From positions 201,459 through 265,458 of the forward strand of contig NZ_JEMG01000001.1 of NCBI RefSeq assembly GCF_000600295.1: DNA of 64,000 nucleotides, in the 5' to 3' direction. This document shows, in pieces, positions 37,056-49,081 of this stretch. The notes under the pieces are model-generated. The model ran no database searches, was not told where the DNA came from, and saw nothing but the letters and a program-made list of their open reading frames with translations. Numbering within the stretch: position 1 is the stretch's first letter; each line of letters opens with the position of its first letter. The translations under genes and the position numbers were made by a program. Source of the stretch: Hylemonella gracilis str. Niagara R (lineage in GTDB: Bacteria > Pseudomonadota > Gammaproteobacteria > Burkholderiales > Burkholderiaceae_C).

Positions 37056-38012
37056 TTACTTGATGAAACGGGTGTCGACCATGGCGTCGTAGTTGTCCGG
37101 CAGCTTGCGGATCACGCCCGCTTCCAGCAGGATGGCTGCGGCGTCCTTCATGAAGGCCTGCAATTCACCCGCGAAGAACTTCTGGTTCGCCGCCTTGTCC
37201 TGCCAGCGCAGGTACTTGGAGGAGTTGGCGAAGGCCTCGCCAGTCTGCTTGACGGCCGAGCCCATGATCTCGTTGGCCTTGGCCGGGTCGGCCTTGATCA
37301 TCTCCAGCGCTTCGAAGTAGGAGTTGGTCAGGGCCTGGGCAGCCTTGGGGTTGGCCTTGAGCCAGTCCGGAGCGCAGCCGACCGTGTCCATCACCATGGG
37401 GTAGTCCAGCGTGGTGGCGAGGATCTTGCCGGCCTGCGGGTTGGCGCGCACCGTCGAGAGGTAGGGCTCGTAGGTCATCGCGGCATCGTTCTGGCCGGTG
37501 ACAAAAGCCTGCGCCGAAGCCTGGGGCGACAGCGTCACGGTTTTCACGTCCTTCATGGTCATGCCGTTCTTGCTCAACATCCAAGCCAGGCCGAAGTACG
37601 GCGCGGTGCCGGGTGCGTCGACACCCACGGTCTTGCCCTTGAGGTCGGCAATGCTCTTGATGTCGTTGCGCACGGCCAGACCGTCGGCGCCGTAGGACTT
37701 GTCCATCTGGAAGATTTGCACGATGGGCACGCCATTGGTGTTCCAGGCCACGTGGGTTTCCACGGTGGTGGCTGCGCACTGGATGGCCTTGGCGGCCAGG
37801 GCCAGGTGACGGTCCTTCTGCGGAATCATCTTGATTTCCACGTCCAAGCCGTTCTTCTTGAAGATGCCTGCCTTGTCGGCCAGGGTCAGCGGGGCAAAAC
37901 CCGTCCAGCCCGACATGCCGAGGGCGATCTTGGTGTCCTGCGCCTGGACGGCGCCAGCGACCAACAGGGTTGAGGCCAGCAGGGCCGCGGATTTCACGAG
38001 GGACTTGCGCAT
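37056..38012 (-). CDS. ABC transporter periplasmic substrate-binding protein of the hut locus
   Basis: A 318-residue SsuA/NMT1-type periplasmic binding protein. The signal peptide ends at VQAQD (about residue 25). The mature part shows GWTGFAPLTLADKAGIFKKNGLDVEI (in part), KSIADLKGKTVGVDAPG and AQAFVTGQNDAAMTYEPYL. AAGGAAG precedes ATG 38012; an upstream ATG (38057) is less likely. It is the first gene of the locus, behind two HutC operators. A histidine or urocanate ligand is inferred from that control. Confidence 0.88.
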   Translation of the reverse strand: MRKSLVKSAALLASTLLVAGAVQAQDTKIALGMSGWTGFAPLTLADKAGIFKKNGLDVEIKMIPQKDRHLALAAKAIQCAATTVETHVAWNTNGVPIVQIFQMDKSYGADGLAVRNDIKSIADLKGKTVGVDAPGTAPYFGLAWMLSKNGMTMKDVKTVTLSPQASAQAFVTGQNDAAMTYEPYLSTVRANPQAGKILATTLDYPMVMDTVGCAPDWLKANPKAAQALTNSYFEALEMIKADPAKANEIMGSAVKQTGEAFANSSKYLRWQDKAANQKFFAGELQAFMKDAAAILLEAGVIRKLPDNYDAMVDTRFIK

Positions 38013-38090
38013 ACAAACTTCCTTTGCCAAAGAAATGAAGGACCGCTTGCGCGGCACGGAAACCCGGCCCAGAGGTCACGCCGACCCAAC

Positions 38091-38103
38091 CTGTCTATAC
38101 AAG
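38091..38103. promoter_or_regulatory. HutC operator, promoter-proximal
   Basis: CTGTCTATACAAG, the same motif as at hutH, 79 bases upstream of the binding-protein gene. On the minus strand it contains TATAGA, which could be the -10 element, so repressor and polymerase would compete. Confidence 0.8.
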
Positions 38104-38224
38104 ATGGGGCGTACTGCAACGTTCACCCCATCGTCCCCAGACGCTCATACGTCAGGACTTAGCACCGGTCCGGTGTATGTTGCCCCAGCCTGGGGCGGTT
38201 TCCATGCGGACCTGCACCATCTTG

Positions 38225-38237
38225 CTGTATAGACAAG
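38225..38237. promoter_or_regulatory. HutC operator, distal
   Basis: CTGTATAGACAAG, the mirror orientation of the proximal site, centred 134 bases from it (about 13 helical turns). A pair at this distance could support looping. It lies between the end of metH and the hut promoter. Confidence 0.75.
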
Positions 38238-38356
38238 CCTGTGCTAGGAAAGGTGCGCTCAATTCAGCACAAGCCGTGCCAGGCTCAGGGCTTCAGACCC
38301 TGGCGCGGACCTGGCCACCTTGCGTGCGGGCTCGTGCAAGCGGGCAAGCCTCGGGC

Positions 38357-41080
<2,724 letters not shown>

Positions 41081-41103
41081 GGCTCACCTGCAAGAAAACG
41101 GAG

Positions 41104-41177
41104 TCAGGTGAGCGTCGTTGCAAAAAAGAGAGTCCCAAGCCTGACGCACGGCCGTGCGCTGCAACGCTCCTTGGAAC
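41104..41177 (-). promoter_or_regulatory. SAH (S-adenosylhomocysteine) riboswitch before metH
   Basis: On the minus strand CCAAGGAGCGTTGCA begins the motif and CAGGCTTGG closes its first stem (CCAAG with CTTGG). Then TGCAACGACGCTCACC pairs back with GAGCGTTGCA to form the pseudoknot. These blocks and their order are those of the SAH riboswitch found before ahcY and metH in beta- and gamma-proteobacteria. It turns genes on when SAH accumulates. It ends about 20 bases before the metH ATG. Confidence 0.9.
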
Positions 41178-41187
41178 CGGCGCGATT

Positions 41188-41610
41188 TTAAGGGGTAGCG
41201 GTGGTCGGCAGGCCAAACAATTTGTCGAAGGCCCAGGTGAAAGCGAAGGTGTAAATCAGGAAGAACAACACCAATCCCAAGTCCATCACCAGCGCGTGCC
41301 ACAGACCCACGTCCAACCACCAGGCGATCAGCGGCACCAGCAGCAGCACCAGACCGCCTTCGAACATCAGCGCATGGGCCGCGCGTCGCTTGAAATTGCG
41401 ACCGCGCACAGGCTGACGGGCTTCCCAACGCTCGAAAGCGTGGTTGAAGACCAGATTCCAGAGCACGGCCGTGAGCGAACAGATCACCGAGAGTGCACTG
41501 GCCAGACCCAGCCCCTGACCCGATGCGAGGGCAAAACCCACGGTGCAGATGGCGATGGCGATGGCCTCGTAAAGGGTGACGTAGACGATCTTGCGTCGGA
41601 TGCCTTGCAT
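41188..41610 (-). CDS. PACE family efflux transporter
   Basis: A 140-residue inner-membrane protein with two tandem bacterial transmembrane pairs, the layout of the PACE family (AceI type), which exports chlorhexidine and other biocides and, natively, short diamines. The N-terminal RRKIVYVTLYEAIAIAI with its membrane glutamate and FNHAFERWEARQPVRGR between the repeats are diagnostic; the second repeat has RAAHALMFEGGLVLLLVPL. ATG 41610 starts 19 bases after the RlmN-like gene stop, so they are likely co-transcribed. Native substrate unknown. Confidence 0.85.
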   Translation of the reverse strand: MQGIRRKIVYVTLYEAIAIAICTVGFALASGQGLGLASALSVICSLTAVLWNLVFNHAFERWEARQPVRGRNFKRRAAHALMFEGGLVLLLVPLIAWWLDVGLWHALVMDLGLVLFFLIYTFAFTWAFDKLFGLPTTATP

Positions 41611-41629
41611 GGATGCTCTCTGGTTCGGT

Positions 41630-42703
41630 TCAGGCGGCGGCAACCGCGATCACGCGGCGACCGTCACGCGGCAGCGCCTGGACGGCTCGCGCGCGCAGTT
41701 GCCCGCAGCCGCCGTCCACGTCCTGGCCGGCCGATTGCCGCAGCTTGGTCAGGATGCCCCGCTGGTGCAAGCGACGCGCCATGGCCACCGCAGCCTCGTG
41801 CGCGGGCCGTCGATACGGCAGGTCGTCCACCGCGTTGTAGGGAATGAAATTGAGTATGGCGTACTTGCCATGGAGCAGGCGCACCAGACCGTCAATTTCC
41901 TCGTCCGTGTCATTGATGCCCTCGAGCAAGGTCCATTGGTACTGGATGGGGTAGGCGGTGAGACGCGCGTAACGTTCCCCTGCTTCCACCAGTTCCTCGG
42001 GCGTCATGCGTGGCGCGCGCGGCAGCAGCTGCGCGCGCAGATCGGCCCGCGTGGTATGCAGGGACAAGGCCAGGGCGGGGCGCACCTGGTCCGCGCCCCG
42101 GCTTTGCAAGGCCTCGAACACCCTCGGGTCACCGACCGTGGAAAACACCAGGTTCTTGTGCCCGATGTCACCCGCCGTGCCCAACAGGTCGATGGACTCG
42201 AGCACGTTGTCCAGGTTGTGGGCCGGCTCGCCCATGCCCATGAAAACCACGCGGCGCACGGTGGCGGACGCACGGGCCAGGGCCACCTGGGCGACGATCT
42301 CGGCGCTGCCGAGCTGACGGATCAGGCCCGTGCGCCCCGTCATGCAGAAGACGCAGCCCACGGCGCAACCGACCTGGGTGGATACGCAGAGGGTGGGCAT
42401 GCGTTGGCGCGACGCGCCTGTGGGCATGAGCACGCTTTCCACCAGCTGCCCGTCGACCAGGGCCACAACCAGGCGCCGCGACCCATCCTCGCCGGGATGC
42501 TCGGCATGCAAGGTCGCCAGGGCGGCCAGATCGCGCGTGATCTCGGGCAAGGCTGCACGCAGGGTGGCCGGCAGGAAATTCTCGATCGGGCGCGGACCAT
42601 CGTCCTGAGGCTTGGCCTGGGACCAAAGGCGAAGGACGCGGTGTTCGTGACGAGGATGAGCGCCCAGCGCCCGCAGGCGCTTGCGCAGGGTGTCAATCTG
42701 CAT
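41630..42703 (-). CDS. RlmN/Cfr-family radical-SAM RNA methyltransferase, divergent paralogue
   Basis: A 357-residue radical-SAM enzyme. The cluster motif is CAVGCVFC, followed by MTGRTGLIRQLGSAEI. The C-terminal methyl-accepting cysteine is in SAGQDVDGGCGQL. VFMGMGEPAHNLDNV and LSLHTTRADLRAQLLP complete the family. RlmN methylates A2503 in 23S rRNA and A37 in some tRNAs; Cfr adds the 8-methyl. The residues after the cluster differ from standard RlmN (usually STG-QGF-RNL), so I treat this as a second paralogue with unsettled target. Start ATG 42703. Confidence 0.82.
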   Translation of the reverse strand: MQIDTLRKRLRALGAHPRHEHRVLRLWSQAKPQDDGPRPIENFLPATLRAALPEITRDLAALATLHAEHPGEDGSRRLVVALVDGQLVESVLMPTGASRQRMPTLCVSTQVGCAVGCVFCMTGRTGLIRQLGSAEIVAQVALARASATVRRVVFMGMGEPAHNLDNVLESIDLLGTAGDIGHKNLVFSTVGDPRVFEALQSRGADQVRPALALSLHTTRADLRAQLLPRAPRMTPEELVEAGERYARLTAYPIQYQWTLLEGINDTDEEIDGLVRLLHGKYAILNFIPYNAVDDLPYRRPAHEAAVAMARRLHQRGILTKLRQSAGQDVDGGCGQLRARAVQALPRDGRRVIAVAAA

Positions 42704-42739
42704 GGGAAGGAAACAGGGCCCCAAAGGGAGCCCGGCCCC

Positions 42740-43711
42740 TTAGCTTACCCTTTTAGCGCTCGACCGGCTGGACGAAGTGCGCACGCTCCAGAACATGGTC
42801 ACGGCCAGGATGCCCACCACCACCGCCAGGGAAACGGCGACAGGGATCTTGTAGATGTCGATCAGCATCATCTTCGTGCCGATGAAGACCAGGATCACGG
42901 CCAGCCCGTAGTTCAGCAGATGGAAGCGGCTGGCCACAGCCTGGAGCAGGAAGAACATGGCGCGCAGACCCAGGATGGCGAACACATTGCTGGTGAGCAC
43001 GATGAAAGGGTCCTGGGTGATCGCGAAGATGGCGGGAATCGAGTCAACCGCAAAGATCACGTCCGTCAGGCCGACCAAGGCCACCACCATGAGCAGTGGC
43101 GTGGCGATGCGTTTGCCGTTTTCGACGGTCCAGAACTTCTCGCCGTCAAAGCCCTGGCTCACCGGCATCACGCGGCGCAGCAACTTCAAGGCGGGGTTGC
43201 CCTCCAGACTGCCCTCCTTGCCTGCGGCCCACCACATCTTGAGGCCGGTCAGCACGAGGAAACCACCGAAGACGTACAGAATCCAGTGGAACTGCGACAG
43301 CAGCCAGCTGCCGGCAAGGATCATCACGGTGCGCAGCACGATGGCGCCAATGATGCCGATCATCAGCACCCGCTTCTGGTAGGCCGGAGGCACCGCGAAG
43401 TAGGTGAAGATCATCAGGAAGACAAAGATATTGTCGACCGCCAGGCTCTTCTCGATCAGGTAACCCGTGAGGAACTCCAGCGATTTCTCATGGGCCAGTG
43501 CGTGTGAGCCCGAGGTGTCGAACACAGCCCACCAGAGCAGGGCGTTGAAAAGAAAGCTCAGGGCGATCCAGATCAAGGACCAGTTCAGGGCTTCCTTGAC
43601 GCTCACCTCATGGGCGCCCTGCTTTCTGAGAACGACGAAATCGACGAAGAGCGCCGCCAAAACGAAGGCGACAAAAACCATCCACAGCCAAAGTGGCGCA
43701 ATGCTTTGCAT
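42740..43711 (-). CDS. TerC/Alx family membrane protein
   Basis: A 323-residue polytopic protein of the TerC family (Alx-like). The N-terminal LFVDFVVLRKQG, SLAVDNIFVFLMIFTYFAVP and LTDVIFAVDSIPAIFAIT carry the membrane aspartates that mark these manganese/calcium exporters. ATG 43711 has AGGT upstream. A manganese riboswitch precedes it, which is the best evidence for metal-ion function over a tellurite role. The classic name comes from tellurite resistance. Confidence 0.92.
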   Translation of the reverse strand: MQSIAPLWLWMVFVAFVLAALFVDFVVLRKQGAHEVSVKEALNWSLIWIALSFLFNALLWWAVFDTSGSHALAHEKSLEFLTGYLIEKSLAVDNIFVFLMIFTYFAVPPAYQKRVLMIGIIGAIVLRTVMILAGSWLLSQFHWILYVFGGFLVLTGLKMWWAAGKEGSLEGNPALKLLRRVMPVSQGFDGEKFWTVENGKRIATPLLMVVALVGLTDVIFAVDSIPAIFAITQDPFIVLTSNVFAILGLRAMFFLLQAVASRFHLLNYGLAVILVFIGTKMMLIDIYKIPVAVSLAVVVGILAVTMFWSVRTSSSRSSAKRVS

Positions 43712-43743
43712 GAGATAAACCTCGCTTGCAGTGTTGAAGAACA

Positions 43744-43880
43744 CCCGCAAGGTCTTGCCGGACCCGGGCGTGGTGCCCGGGCCGGAATCCCGACCGCGAT
43801 GAAGCGGCGTACTGACGGAATTCCGTTGACCTGAACCGGCGTGGCGCCGGACCTGTCACTCGACTACTCCCCTTGATGGG
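43744..43880 (-). promoter_or_regulatory. Manganese riboswitch (yybP-ykoY motif) before the TerC gene
   Basis: The minus strand starts with AAGGGGAGTAG, the hallmark 5' block, and ends with CCGGCAAGACCTTGC, the second conserved strand, with GC-rich stems between (GGCGCCACGCC, CCCGGGCACCACGCCCGGG). The order and both consensus blocks agree with the Mn2+-sensing yybP-ykoY aptamer, and the following gene is one of its standard targets. The exact ends are approximate. Confidence 0.85.
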
Positions 43881-43925
43881 AGTGGCCATTATGCCGGCGC
43901 CCACATACCCCTAATTTTCTTGGGG

Positions 43926-44999
43926 TCAGGCAGCTTCCCGATAGAAGGGGCTGGCGGCACCCAGTGCGCGCGTGGCCACGGGCAGCACGGCCTCACGGAT
44001 CGCGCCGATGTGCTCGGGTGTGGTGCCGCAACAGCCGCCCACGATGTTGACCAGCCCCTCGGCCGCGAACTCGTGCAGCAGGCGGCTGGTCACGTCGGGG
44101 GTTTCGTCGAAGCCAGTGTCGCTCATGGGGTTGGGCAAGCCGGCGTTCGGGTAGCAGCTGATGAAGGTGTCGGGCGCGGCCTTGGCCAGTTCCTGGATGT
44201 AAGGCCGCATCAGCGTCGCGCCGAGCGCACAGTTCAGGCCCACGGCCAAGGGGCGGGCGTGGCGCACGCTGTGCCAGAAGGCGGTGACGGTCTGGCCGCT
44301 GAGGATGCGACCCGAAGCATCGGTCACCGTGCCGCTGATGAGGATGGGCAGGCATTCCCCCGTGGCCTCGAAAGCCTCGTCGATGGCGAACAGCGCGGCC
44401 TTGGCATTGAGCGTGTCGAAGATGGTCTCCACCAGCAGCACGTCCGAGCCACCCTCGATCAAGGCGACAGTTTGTTCAAAGTACGCCGCGCGCAGTTCTT
44501 CGAAGTCGACGTTGCGCGCGCCGGGATCGTTCACATCCGGGCTGATGCTGGCGGTGCGTGGCGTGGGGCCCAGGGCACCCGCGACATAACGCGGCTGCTC
44601 CGGATTACTGAACTTGTCGCAGGCCGCGCGCGCCAGCCGAGCGGATACCAGGTTCATCTCACGTGCCAAGCCGGCCATGTCGTAATCGGACTGGGCGATG
44701 CGCGTTGCGCCGAAGGTGTTGGTCTCGACCAGGTCGGCGCCGGCGGCAAGGTATTTTTCGTGGATGGCGGAAATCACGTCCGGCCGGGTAAGCGATAGCA
44801 GCTCATTATTGCCCTTGAGATCACGTGGAAAGTCGCGGAAACGTGCCAGCGCCTCGGCAGGACCGCCCTCGCCGCGGTACTGCATCTCGCTCAGCTTGAA
44901 CCGCTGGATCATGGTGCCCATGGCGCCATCAAGGATGGCGATGCGCTGCTTGAGCGTGGCTGGCAGTTCACGGGCGCGGGTGTAGGCGAGCGGTTTCAT
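43926..44999 (-). CDS. metH: Methionine synthase, homocysteine-binding (N-terminal) subunit
   Basis: A 357-residue S-methyltransferase domain, the first module of MetH. It binds homocysteine through zinc held by one cysteine in GLNCALG and two in [12 protein letters not shown]. Other family marks are [11 protein letters not shown] near the start and [15 protein letters not shown]. The domains for folate, B12 and activation are encoded in a second gene at 38357-41080. Start ATG 44999; ATG 45008 would add three residues. It lacks its own SAH riboswitch and diverges from recQ. Confidence 0.94.
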   Translation of the reverse strand: MKPLAYTRARELPATLKQRIAILDGAMGTMIQRFKLSEMQYRGEGGPAEALARFRDFPRDLKGNNELLSLTRPDVISAIHEKYLAAGADLVETNTFGATRIAQSDYDMAGLAREMNLVSARLARAACDKFSNPEQPRYVAGALGPTPRTASISPDVNDPGARNVDFEELRAAYFEQTVALIEGGSDVLLVETIFDTLNAKAALFAIDEAFEATGECLPILISGTVTDASGRILSGQTVTAFWHSVRHARPLAVGLNCALGATLMRPYIQELAKAAPDTFISCYPNAGLPNPMSDTGFDETPDVTSRLLHEFAAEGLVNIVGGCCGTTPEHIGAIREAVLPVATRALGAASPFYREAA

Positions 45000-45066
45000 G
45001 GCACGCATTGTAGGGAAGCAGTCATTTGCGAGCAGGCGACAATCGGGCCACAGCCCTGGACCCCTC

Positions 45067-46938
<1,872 letters not shown>

Positions 46939-47099
46939 GTGTGGTGACATGACGCGGCGGATGAGTGACACGGGCCCGGCCCAGGGGGCCGATCCACCCG
47001 ATCCGCACCCACGGCTTGCGGGTTCTTGCGGACTGGCTCCGTGCTTTTTTGCTCGGGTAGAATGTTTCGCGTACCCTACGAGTAAACACGAGGAAACAC

Positions 47100-47231
47100 A
47101 TGTCCGAGCATCAGTCCCCTGCCACCAACGATCCGATCGAGCAAATCGCGCACACAGCGCCGGTGGTCATTCCCCTGCTGGGCGGCCTGCTGATCTTCTT
47201 GCTGGCTTTCATTGCCGTGTTCATGGCCTGA
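47100..47231 (+). CDS. Small single-helix membrane protein (43 residues)
   Basis: A 43-residue protein, MSEHQSPATNDPIEQIAHTA followed by one hydrophobic helix (residues 22-43) ending in MA at the stop. GAGGA lies six bases before the ATG, a TAGAAT box at 47058 could be the -10 element, and a clean terminator follows 65 bases after the stop. The complete gene structure is the main support. Similar short single-helix proteins occur in Burkholderiales genomes, but I cannot name a family or partner. It is too short for most size cut-offs. Confidence 0.6.
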   Translation: MSEHQSPATNDPIEQIAHTAPVVIPLLGGLLIFLLAFIAVFMA

Positions 47232-47295
47232 GCAAGCGTCCGTGACCTGGGCACGGATCTGTCCACCAGCAGCCATGGCGGACCGATGAAATGGA

Positions 47296-47326
47296 AAAGG
47301 GGACCTGCGGGTCCCCTTTGTTTTTC
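47296..47326 (+). terminator. Rho-independent terminator (bidirectional)
   Basis: AAAGGGGACC pairs with GGTCCCCTTT around TGCG, followed by GTTTTT. On the opposite strand the stem is followed by TTTT, so it can also end the minus-strand gene at 47339. It closes the small membrane protein's transcript. Confidence 0.9.
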
Positions 47327-47338
47327 CTGGCGGAATGG

Positions 47339-48004
47339 TCAGCGAGCCGCCAGTTCCATGCCCCGGCTGGCGCGCACGCCTGTGGATTCGTGCAAGCTGA
47401 GCACCACGGCTTGCGCCTGCAAGCCGGCGGGCAGGATCAACTTCCCGTCCATCTTGATGTACCGCGCCACCCGCAGGCGATAGTTGGGATCGGACGCATT
47501 TTCAGAGGTGATGACCTGCTGCTCGGGCCGCCCGTCCTTGAGCCCCAGCACCAGAAACTCGTAACGCCCCTCAAACAGCCGCCCATTGTTGGCCAGTTCG
47601 AAGGTGTAATTCAGCTGCCCAGGCACCGCGCCATTGCGGGCAACCTGCAGGGACTGAACCTGCAAGCCTTCCAGAGAATGCGAAGCCAGCACGTCGGCCA
47701 GGGGCTGAGTGCCATCGGCCTCCCGAGCCTGCGGCGTTGCGGTGGCAGCAACAGGCTTGTCCGGTGCAGCAACTGCTTGCGGCACGCCATCGACTTCGAG
47801 TTGGGTAGAGTAGGCCAGTTCACCGCCGCCCGCCAAGCCAGGCTGGTAGTAGCGCCCTGCATAAAAACTGGCGGCACACAGCGCCGCGACAAGACCAAGC
47901 TTGAAGGCAGACTTGGCCCAGGCTTTCCAGAGCGGAATGGGGTCTGTGATGACGATGCTAGGCGTCATCTCGGAAAAAATGGTGCGCTTGGATGAAGAAG
48001 ACAC
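47339..48004 (-). CDS. Hypothetical membrane-anchored protein
   Basis: A 221-residue protein with one N-terminal helix (residues about 34-50, LGLVAALCAASFYAGRYY), a Pro/Ala-rich stretch, and a C-terminal soluble domain of alternating strands: LQVARNGAVPGQLNYTFELAN, RYEFLVLGLKDG, LILPAGLQAQAVVLSL (given in parts). This beta-rich tail resembles DUF6776-like domains of betaproteobacterial envelope proteins, but I am not sure of the family. ATG 47968 is an alternative start. Function unknown. It shares a bidirectional terminator with the small protein gene. Confidence 0.6.
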   Translation of the reverse strand: MSSSSKRTIFSEMTPSIVITDPIPLWKAWAKSAFKLGLVAALCAASFYAGRYYQPGLAGGGELAYSTQLEVDGVPQAVAAPDKPVAATATPQAREADGTQPLADVLASHSLEGLQVQSLQVARNGAVPGQLNYTFELANNGRLFEGRYEFLVLGLKDGRPEQQVITSENASDPNYRLRVARYIKMDGKLILPAGLQAQAVVLSLHESTGVRASRGMELAAR

Positions 48005-48154
48005 GCTGTTGAAACTTTCGATGGCTGGGCTCGTCCGCCGGATTCATACATTGATAGTTTTGGCGCCGGGGGGTAAGCCCAAGACAATTCGACCCCTGAA
48101 TCCAACGACGCCCTTATTCTCACGCAGAGAAGGTCGTGAGGTCTAGTAAACAAG

Positions 48155-48188
48155 CGTAAAAAACAAAAGCCACCGACTCGCGGTGGCT
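48155..48188 (-). terminator. Rho-independent terminator
   Basis: AGCCACCG pairs with CGGTGGCT around ACTCG; on the minus strand it continues TTTTGTTTTTT. It ends the transcript of the gene at 48288-48947. Confidence 0.88.
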
Positions 48189-48287
48189 CCAGCTGACGGC
48201 CGGCTGTCCGGCGACAGCCCGCCCTCACGGTTCATACCCCAAGGGCTTTCTGGCGGCGGACCCCACGGGGCATCCGCCCCTAGGCGT

Positions 48288-48947
48288 TCACTCGTTCCAG
48301 ATGCGGCGGCTCAGACGCGACAGGCGGGCCGCCACTTCGGGGCGCAGGCCACGGCTGGCGGCCAGTGCGGAAACAAACTCCGCCGCGTTGATGTCCATGC
48401 CGGCATGGCTGTTCTTGGTGCCTTGCCCCAATTCGGGGCCTTGGCCGCCACCAAAACCGGTACCGCTGGCGGGATTCGCCAGGTTGATCTGGCCCTTGCC
48501 AGCGTCCAATGCGATTTCCTCGCGCAGCATCGCCGCACGAATGTCGGCCAGCACGCGCGGATCCTTGCGCGCCAAGGCCAGCAGCCGTTCATCGGCCTGA
48601 CGGCGCGCGACGTTGCGCGACCAGCTGTCCAGCCCCTGGACGGTGCGCGCTGCCAAGCTGCGGGCGGCGGGCGCCAGCAGGGCCAGGGTGAAGAAACCGA
48701 TGGCCCAGGTCAGGGTCCACGTGGCAAGCAGGTGGCCGTCGGTCCAGATATCCACCCATTGGTCCATCACCACCAGCAAGGTGGCCACCATGGCAGCCAA
48801 CAGCACCGCGGCCAGACCGCGCGATGCGCTCAGGTTCTTGCGCACGCGGGTGACCAAACGGCCTGCGACTTCCACCGTGCGCTCAAGACGGTCTGCACCC
48901 GGATGGCTGCGGGGATAGTCCAGATGGATGAAGCTGTTGGTGGTCAT
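48288..48947 (-). CDS. Hypothetical membrane protein
   Basis: A 219-residue protein with two adjacent membrane helices in the middle (about residues 45-62 and 76-93), a charged cytoplasmic or periplasmic segment rich in Arg and Ala, and a Gly-rich then helical C-terminus (GMDINAAEFVSALAASRGLRPEVAARLSRL in part). The frame stays open 26 codons further upstream, but ATG 48947 begins the ordered part. Divergent from a LysR gene. I recognise no domain. Confidence 0.55.
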   Translation of the reverse strand: MTTNSFIHLDYPRSHPGADRLERTVEVAGRLVTRVRKNLSASRGLAAVLLAAMVATLLVVMDQWVDIWTDGHLLATWTLTWAIGFFTLALLAPAARSLAARTVQGLDSWSRNVARRQADERLLALARKDPRVLADIRAAMLREEIALDAGKGQINLANPASGTGFGGGQGPELGQGTKNSHAGMDINAAEFVSALAASRGLRPEVAARLSRLSRRIWNE

Positions 48948-49029
48948 GGTGGTTCCTTGGTGGTAACTGGGTATGGCTTGTGCTGGTATGGCCGCAATAC
49001 TAGGGTTTTCTCTGATGCGACTCAACTTT

Positions 49030-49051
49030 ATATTGTTGATATTGGATATTG
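49030..49051. repeat. Three ATATTG direct repeats in the intergenic region before the LysR gene
   Basis: ATATTG occurs at 49030, 49039 and 49046 in an AT-rich island of otherwise GC-rich DNA, between divergent genes. It could be a promoter or a regulator's site; the spacing (9 and 7) is not helical. Confidence 0.45.
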
Positions 49052-49081
49052 ATTTTCGTGATGTATTCGTTCTGCCCCCAA

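Noticed and set aside
42704-42739. GC-rich imperfect stem after the TerC gene as a terminator
   Set aside because: The pairing is bulged and there is no T-run.
43926-44999. Possibility that the N-terminal metH gene is a pseudogene fragment
   Set aside because: It is intact, keeps all three zinc cysteines, and the second gene begins exactly where the next domain should, so the split looks functional.
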